A stretch of 9,288 nucleotides of DNA from Methanosarcinales archaeon (GTDB taxonomy: Archaea; Halobacteriota; Syntropharchaeia; Alkanophagales; Methanospirareceae): NCBI GenBank assembly GCA_025464425.1, contig JAODGV010000119.1:1-9288 (forward strand). The letters run 5' to 3'. Every line of letters begins with the position of its first letter. Positions within the stretch are counted from its first letter, which is position 1. Shown in pieces: positions 5,261-9,288 of the stretch. The position numbers were made by a program, and so were the translations under genes. The notes below the pieces were generated by a model. It saw nothing but the letters and a program-made list of their open reading frames with translations, ran no database searches and was not told the origin of the DNA.

Positions 5261-7200
5261 TACCTCCTCTCCTTTATATAGGGTAGCAAGCCACCGGCGA
5301 GTATGATCTCCTGCTCTCGCTTTGAGAGCTGGTAGTCAACCTTGAATTCGTGCTCCTTGCTTTTGTTATATATGGTTATCTGCTCATTATTCACGAGGCT
5401 TCGCCTCACGGCTATCAGCTCAAGTTCGTCACCCATATCTATTGCATCGTAGTCGGAATGCGAGTTGAATAACAGTGGCAGTATGCCGAAATTGACGAGG
5501 TTAGCCATGTGTATACGTTCGAACGACTTTGCAATCACTGCCTTTACACCCAGGTATGCGGGACACAGGGCAGCATGCTCACGAGAAGAGCCCTGACCGT
5601 AACTATCACCGGCAACGATGATGTTATACTTACCTCTGGCTCTGTTATCAATCGCTCTATCATAAAAATCACGGTCCAGCAGTTCGAATACGTATTCGGC
5701 ATAGCGAGCAATGTTCGATCGGTACTTCAGCCTGCTCCCTGCGGGTATTATATGGTCGGTCGTGATCTTATCGCCGAGTTTTATCGTTACAGCACCGTGG
5801 ATTGTATCAGGCAGGGGTATGAACCCGGAGGGTGGTGCACCCATATTGGGACCACGGTATATCTCCACATCCATATCCTTCTTCGCTGGCTGGATAATCA
5901 TACTGTCATTGATGTAAAGCGCCTGAGGCAGTGATTCAACTGCGGGATAGCTCTTTCTGAAGTTTCGTGGATCGGTGATCTCACCGGTGATAGCAGCCAC
6001 CGCAGCAGTTTCCGGACTCACCAGATACACCTTTGCCGTCTCTGTACCTGAACGCCCCATAAAATTACGATTGCTTGTGCGTAATGATACGGCATCGTTG
6101 TGTGGTGCGTAACTGTTACCGATACAGAACCCGCAGGTGCATTCTGCGATTCGCGCTCCCGCATCAATGAGCGAGGACAATCCACCCGCGCGTGCGATAT
6201 TCGCGAGTACCTGTCTTGAGCCCGGGGCGATTATCAATTCCACGTCGGGATGTACCTTATTACCTTCAAGTATCCTCGCAACGGTCATCAGATCCTTGAA
6301 CGACGAGTTGGTGCAGCTACCTATGCATACCTGGTTCACTTCCGTGCCTTCCAGTTCTGCCACGGGCTTCACGTTGTCCGGGCTATGTGGGCATGCGGCA
6401 AGTGGAACAACCTCACTCAGGTCTATCTCCACTTCAGATTCATAATCCGGTGTATCAGCGTCTGCTTTGAGTTCTGACCAATCGTGAGCGCGTCGTTGCG
6501 CCTGCAAGAACGCGAGCGTGATCTCGTCGCTCGGGAAAACCGAAGTAGTGACGCCACATTCTGCGCCCATATTCGCTATCGTTGCTCGTTCGGGTACCGA
6601 AAGGGTCTTCACACCCTCGCCACGGTATTCAAATACATAACCCACATTACCACGAGTGGTGAAGAGTTGAAGGACTTTCAATGCCACATCCTTTGCCGCC
6701 ACCCATGGCTGGAGTTTACCTTTGAGATTAAGCGCTCTTATCCTCGGGCACCGGAGATAAAATGGGCTGCCACACATTGCTACTGCAACATCGAGTCCAC
6801 CTGCACCGATGGCGAACATGCCTATACCGCCAGCGGTGGGTGTATGACTGTCAGAGCCAAGCAAAGTCTTACCAGGTATGGCGAACCGTTCAAGGTGTAC
6901 CTGATGGCATATACCATTACCGGGCTTTGAGAATACGATACCGTATTTGCGTGCTATTGATTTCAGATAGCGATGATCATCCGCATTTTCAAATCCCGCC
7001 TGGATTGTATTGTGGTCAACATAGCAGACAGATAATTCAGTCTTCAGATCTGATATACCGAGCGCCTCAAACTGGAGATACGCCATTGTACCGGTCGCAT
7101 CCTGAGTCAATGTCTGGTCGATCCGGATAGCGATCTCCTCTCCGGGCTCGAATTTGCCTTCCTCTATATGCGATTCTATTATCTTCCTCGTTATGCTCAT
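5260..7200 (-). CDS. acn: Aconitate hydratase (compact aconitase of about 640-660 residues)
   Basis: This 4Fe-4S enzyme interconverts citrate, cis-aconitate and isocitrate in the cytoplasm. At 646 residues it belongs to the compact aconitase type, shorter than the ~900-residue AcnA. The catalytic domains carry GSDSHTPTAGG (115-125), cluster ligand Cys296 in GSCTNSS, and the ligand pair Cys356/Cys359 in CGFC, followed by SNRNFMGRSG (376-385). The C-terminal swivel domain has DKITTDHIIPAG (477-488) and the active-site loop YGQGSSREHA (534-543). All key residues are present and the gene is intact. It is the first gene of a minus-strand operon with the kleisin-like and kite genes, and is divergent from cbiZ-cobZ over 55 bp. 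LeuC/homoaconitase is unlikely because the swivel domain is fused and the length fits aconitase. Confidence 0.93.
   Translation of the reverse strand: MSITRKIIESHIEEGKFEPGEEIAIRIDQTLTQDATGTMAYLQFEALGISDLKTELSVCYVDHNTIQAGFENADDHRYLKSIARKYGIVFSKPGNGICHQVHLERFAIPGKTLLGSDSHTPTAGGIGMFAIGAGGLDVAVAMCGSPFYLRCPRIRALNLKGKLQPWVAAKDVALKVLQLFTTRGNVGYVFEYRGEGVKTLSVPERATIANMGAECGVTTSVFPSDEITLAFLQAQRRAHDWSELKADADTPDYESEVEIDLSEVVPLAACPHSPDNVKPVAELEGTEVNQVCIGSCTNSSFKDLMTVARILEGNKVHPDVELIIAPGSRQVLANIARAGGLSSLIDAGARIAECTCGFCIGNSYAPHNDAVSLRTSNRNFMGRSGTETAKVYLVSPETAAVAAITGEITDPRNFRKSYPAVESLPQALYINDSMIIQPAKKDMDVEIYRGPNMGAPPSGFIPLPDTIHGAVTIKLGDKITTDHIIPAGSRLKYRSNIARYAEYVFELLDRDFYDRAIDNRARGKYNIIVAGDSYGQGSSREHAALCPAYLGVKAVIAKSFERIHMANLVNFGILPLLFNSHSDYDAIDMGDELELIAVRRSLVNNEQITIYNKSKEHEFKVDYQLSKREQEIILAGGLLPYIKERR
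5262..5268 (-). promoter_or_regulatory. Shine-Dalgarno site for the kleisin-like gene, inside the aconitase 3' end
   Basis: On the minus strand AGGAGGT overlaps the last aconitase codons and stop. The core GGAGG lies 2 nt before the first ATG (5260) and 5 nt before the second (5257), which favours the second Met. Stop and start overlap as TAATG, typical of coupled translation. Confidence 0.7.
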
Positions 7201-7255
7201 TATTTATACCGTAAATAATTTTGTTCTTCCTTTTCTTATTTTAATTAGCGATAAG
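7201..7255. promoter_or_regulatory. Divergent promoter region between aconitase and cbiZ-cobZ
   Basis: This AT-rich 55-bp gap separates two divergent operons. TATA-like candidates are TTTATA at about 7203-7208 for the + strand gene and AATTAAAATAAG (read on the minus strand, about 7235-7246) for aconitase. Each lies 37-48 nt from its start codon. No repeat or operator is evident, and neither gene has a clear Shine-Dalgarno site here. Confidence 0.4.
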
Positions 7256-8287
7256 ATGGAGATAGAAAAGACAGGTGATTATATAGCAGTGCATGGCGAT
7301 TTCGAGGTGCTCAGTTCGGCATTCTACAACGGTGGATACAGGCGTGCGCGAACTCTAATAAACCTGCATGTGCCTTCGGATTTTGATGACGATGCGGTTA
7401 TGTACTTCGATTCTTTCGTCAAAACGTTGAAGCTGTCGCCGGAAACCACGGTGGGGATGATGACTGCGGTACCAGTAGCAAATGCGCGAATATTAAAAGA
7501 AGAAGAGGAGGGTATCACCGCTATTATAACTGCGGGTATATCGTCCGCAACAGTGAATATCATTCTTACAATTGACAAGCCGCTGTCGCAATCCGCAATG
7601 GCGAATGTGATGATAGTGGCAACGGAGGCGAAGACAGCCGCTTTTTATGACCTCGATCTGCGCGATTGCAACGGGGATCTATTCACCGGCGATCTCACGG
7701 ATTCGGTGGTTGTTGCCTGCGCGCCTGTACGGAATAAGGCGGATCTATTCGCAGGTAAGGGTACAGAACTGGGCAAACGAGTATATGAAGTGGTAAGAGA
7801 AGGTGTAAAAGCAGCATTACAATCTCATAATGGATTGAGGATGGACAGACCCATCCTGAAGCGACTGGAGGAGCGGGGCATAACATTGCAGGCGATGGTG
7901 GATACGGCTCTTGAGCTCTATGTACCGGTGGAAGGCGAAGAGCGGGATATGGACAGACTCAGGCAGCGATTGGAAGCGATGATAATAGGTGAGACTGCGG
8001 ATACAAACGTTGCACTGCTGCTTGCGGCTGCGATTCATGCCGATGAGCAGGAGATACAGAAAGATAGAGCGGGTAACGAAGGCAGTACAGATGCGGCATC
8101 CATTGTGGCTGATGAACTCATCGGGATTGACATTGCGGAATACATAGGTGGTAAAAGAGCTTTATTCAATTTCTTCTATTATGATACGAGGAAGCCGGGC
8201 ATACTGCGCCGGCTGGGTGTCTTCATGGATGATGCAATCGGGGGATTGATAGCGGGCTGCATGAGCAAGCTGCTGCAGGAGCAATGA
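7256..8287 (+). CDS. cbiZ: Fused adenosylcobinamide amidohydrolase (CbiZ) and alpha-ribazole phosphatase (CobZ)
   Basis: A 343-residue two-domain enzyme for cobamide (vitamin B12-type) salvage. Residues ~10-190 are CbiZ, which cuts the aminopropanol side chain from adenosylcobinamide to give adenosylcobyric acid. Visible motifs are TAVPVANAR (70-78), TAGISSA (92-98), NIILTIDKPLSQSAMANVMI, TGDLTDSVVVAC (144-155) and GTELGKRVYEVV (169-180). Residues ~195-343 are a PgpA-like phosphatase domain of the CobZ type, with ADELIG (285-290), DTRKPG (310-315) and the acidic pair in FMDDAIGG (323-330). CobZ removes phosphate from alpha-ribazole 5'-phosphate in archaea lacking CobC. The ATG at 7256 is chosen because the open frame upstream overlaps the aconitase start and encodes an unrelated hydrophobic stretch. 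The stop overlaps ruvC (ATGA). The PgpA-like domain could instead act on a lipid phosphate, but fusion to CbiZ argues for CobZ. Confidence 0.85.
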   Translation: MEIEKTGDYIAVHGDFEVLSSAFYNGGYRRARTLINLHVPSDFDDDAVMYFDSFVKTLKLSPETTVGMMTAVPVANARILKEEEEGITAIITAGISSATVNIILTIDKPLSQSAMANVMIVATEAKTAAFYDLDLRDCNGDLFTGDLTDSVVVACAPVRNKADLFAGKGTELGKRVYEVVREGVKAALQSHNGLRMDRPILKRLEERGITLQAMVDTALELYVPVEGEERDMDRLRQRLEAMIIGETADTNVALLLAAAIHADEQEIQKDRAGNEGSTDAASIVADELIGIDIAEYIGGKRALFNFFYYDTRKPGILRRLGVFMDDAIGGLIAGCMSKLLQEQ

Positions 8288-8811
8288 AAAGAGAGATGCG
8301 AGTGATAGGTATAGACCCCGGGACTGCGATAACCGGCTGGGGCGTGGTGGAGAGCACAGATGGTGTACTGAGCTCTGTTGCTTTCGGGTGTATACGAACG
8401 AGTCCGAAGCAATCGCGAGCCGAGCGATTGAAGCGTATATATGATGAGCTGGTTGTGGTAATAGAGGATGTGATGCCTGAGCGGATGGCTATTGAGAAGA
8501 TATTCTTCAATATCAATGTTAAGACGGCATTGAGTGTGGGTCAGGCGCGGGGTGTATGTCTGCTGGCGGCGGCTGTCACTGGAGTGCCTGCATATGAGTA
8601 CAACACCTCTGAGGTAAAGAGTATCATTACCGGTTATGGAAGAGCGACGAAGAGCGAAGTGGCGACGAGAGTGAAGGAACTGCTTCGGCTGGATGATATA
8701 CCTAAGCCGGATGATGTTACTGATGCGCTCGCTATCGCCACGACAGATATATTCCTGATGGCACGAGCAGTGGACTCGAAGTCACAGTGTGCTGAGAAGG
8801 TAAGGCAATGA
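8284..8811 (+). CDS. ruvC: RuvC-type Holliday junction resolvase
   Basis: A 175-residue endonuclease of the length usual for RuvC, which cuts four-way DNA junctions after recombination. The RNase H-like fold is complete: Asp11 in GIDPG, Glu71 in MAIEKIFF, and Asp144 and Asp147 in DDVTDALA form the four-acid, magnesium-binding active site. Also present are the family stretch NVKTALSVGQARG (78-90) and YNTSEVK followed by GYGRATKSEV. The ATG at 8284 overlaps the cbiZ-cobZ stop by 4 nt and has GGAG four bases or so upstream; Met5 (8296) is an alternative start and most RuvC proteins begin near it. RuvC is a bacterial enzyme while archaea normally use Hjc/Hje, so the gene may be acquired. Its base composition matches its neighbours, so any transfer is not recent. 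No ruvA or ruvB is in the window. Confidence 0.93.
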   Translation: MKREMRVIGIDPGTAITGWGVVESTDGVLSSVAFGCIRTSPKQSRAERLKRIYDELVVVIEDVMPERMAIEKIFFNINVKTALSVGQARGVCLLAAAVTGVPAYEYNTSEVKSIITGYGRATKSEVATRVKELLRLDDIPKPDDVTDALAIATTDIFLMARAVDSKSQCAEKVRQ

Positions 8812-8828
8812 GCGTTTATGTGGTGAGG

Positions 8829-9023
8829 TTATGAGTGCTTCTGCAAGCGTTCATAACGTGCGGTGATGAAGACTCGTTTCGCAATGTACCGCACTTTCGA
8901 TTCATCATTGTTGCATTGCTCCACGAGTTTAGCAAGTAATCGCGCTTTGTCCTCGCCTTCAAGCTCTAAATCTTGCATTATCGCTTTTATTATCCTGCGC
9001 TTGCCCTCAGGTTCTTCGTGCAT
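8829..9023 (-). CDS. Small hypothetical protein, 64 residues
   Basis: A short, highly charged, probably all-helical protein with no membrane segment, Cys motif or signal peptide. I do not recognise it. In its favour: a normal ATG start with a purine-rich CAGAGAG just before it, an AT-rich possible promoter about 40 nt upstream on its strand, and an amphipathic Leu/Ile/Lys/Glu pattern typical of real small proteins. It is convergent with ruvC, its stop lying 17 nt from the ruvC stop, and divergent from the Acr3-like gene. A chance ORF cannot be excluded at this length. Confidence 0.5.
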   Translation of the reverse strand: MHEEPEGKRRIIKAIMQDLELEGEDKARLLAKLVEQCNNDESKVRYIAKRVFITARYERLQKHS

Positions 9024-9204
9024 CTCTCTGATGATTTATTATGATGTGGTAAAGGCATAAATGTAAAAAAATATGAACCTGGATAATAGCCCTGAAAGCG
9101 GGTGCGGATATGCCGGTGCAATACCTCCTCGCATGTGCCCGCATTCTTCATCGCAATCGCAGCGCTATTATCGAAGGTGTACAGCGTTGCTCAGCAGTGC
9201 GAGT
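9024..9204. promoter_or_regulatory. Intergenic region upstream of the Acr3-like gene, with possible divergent promoters
   Basis: This gap between the small minus-strand ORF and the Acr3-like gene holds an AT-rich stretch at about 9050-9075 (ATAAATGTAAAAAAATATG) that could supply TATA elements in both directions. The remaining ~130 bases are GC-rich, with an imperfect inverted repeat (GCGGGTGCG at 9098-9106 against CGC...CCCGC at 9130-9142), a possible leader hairpin or operator. Short open frames cross it, but none is recognisable. Confidence 0.35.
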
Positions 9205-9213
9205 GGAGGTGAT
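9205..9213 (+). promoter_or_regulatory. Strong Shine-Dalgarno site fixing the start of the Acr3-like gene
   Basis: GGAGGTGAT is fully complementary to the 3' end of archaeal 16S rRNA. It sits just ahead of the ATG at 9215, with GGAGGTGA ending 2 nt before the start. It decides this start over an in-frame ATG at 9110, which has no such site. Confidence 0.8.
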
Positions 9214-9214
9214 A

Positions 9215-9288
9215 ATGGCGAAACCTGAACGTAAACTCGGAATATGGGAGAAATACCTCTCATTATGGGTTATACTCTGCATACTCGC
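9215..9288 (+). CDS. Start of an Acr3-like arsenite efflux transporter (partial, runs off the window)
   Basis: Only 24 full codons are visible. After MAKPERK they read LGIWEKYLSLWVILCIL, which matches the conserved opening of Acr3/ArsB (BASS-superfamily) arsenite permeases, where '(L/F)-x-x-(L/W)-(D/E)-(R/K)-Y-L-(T/S)-L-W' leads into the first membrane helix. Acr3 exports arsenite across the cytoplasmic membrane. The start is fixed by the preceding Shine-Dalgarno site. No arsR-type regulator is visible upstream. With so few residues the call rests on one motif. Confidence 0.6.
   Translation, partial: MAKPERKLGIWEKYLSLWVILCIL

Noticed and set aside
7154..7255. Earlier start for CbiZ-CobZ
   Set aside because: It would overlap the aconitase start and the shared promoter gap and adds a hydrophobic stretch absent from CbiZ; the ATG at 7256 leads directly into CbiZ-like sequence.
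7201..7255. Cobalamin riboswitch ahead of cbiZ-cobZ
   Set aside because: The 55-bp AT-rich gap is far too short for the conserved B12 element and no B12-box-like sequence is seen.
8808..8834. Eight-codon frame starting ATGAGC and overlapping the ruvC stop
   Set aside because: It is too short and has no recognisable feature; the ATGA overlap alone is not enough.

Overview
The window is archaeal, but it appears to join two different genomes. Bases 1 to about 2035 are AT-rich and gene-compact. They carry the end of a broken site-2 protease gene, an unrecognised protein, a tRNA-Asn, a small Cys/His protein, an intron-bearing tRNA-Phe and the first ~90 codons of elongation factor 2. From about 2040 onward the DNA is GC-richer with different codon habits. 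By my count the 60 bases 1981-2040 are 28% G+C, while 2041-2100 are 57% and 2101-2160 are 60%. The step falls inside the conserved G3 motif (DTPGH) of the EF-2 gene. The left part resembles a small DPANN-type archaeon and the right part a methanogen- or ANME-like euryarchaeote. These placements are inference from gene content and style, not from any search. A chimeric metagenomic assembly is the simplest explanation; recombination inside EF-2 is the alternative.

Layout. Left arm, + strand: M50 protease remnant (1-603), unknown protein (604-1263), tRNA-Asn(GUU) (1282-1354), Cys/His mini-protein (1359-1616), tRNA-Phe(GAA) with two insertions (1632-1749), EF-2 (1767-3941). Right arm, - strand operon read from 7200 down to 3951: aconitase, then a kleisin-like protein, then a MAGE/Nse3-like tandem winged-helix ('kite') protein. 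The genes overlap by 1 and about 40 nt, so translation is probably coupled. Divergent from aconitase, + strand: a fused CbiZ-CobZ cobamide-salvage enzyme and a RuvC-type Holliday junction resolvase, overlapping as ATGA. Then a small - strand ORF (8829-9023), and at the right edge the start of an Acr3-like arsenite efflux gene behind a strong Shine-Dalgarno site.

How the genes work together. The kleisin and kite genes look like the two non-SMC subunits of an SMC (condensin-like) complex; no SMC gene is in the window. CbiZ removes the aminopropanol side chain of salvaged cobinamide and CobZ dephosphorylates alpha-ribazole phosphate, so the fusion covers two steps of corrinoid salvage. RuvC is a bacterial-type enzyme and not the usual archaeal resolvase (Hjc/Hje), which suggests transfer. 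I found no CRISPR array, insertion sequence or defence system. The points most worth checking are the EF-2 breakpoint, the tRNA-Phe insertions, the kleisin/kite pair and the archaeal RuvC.
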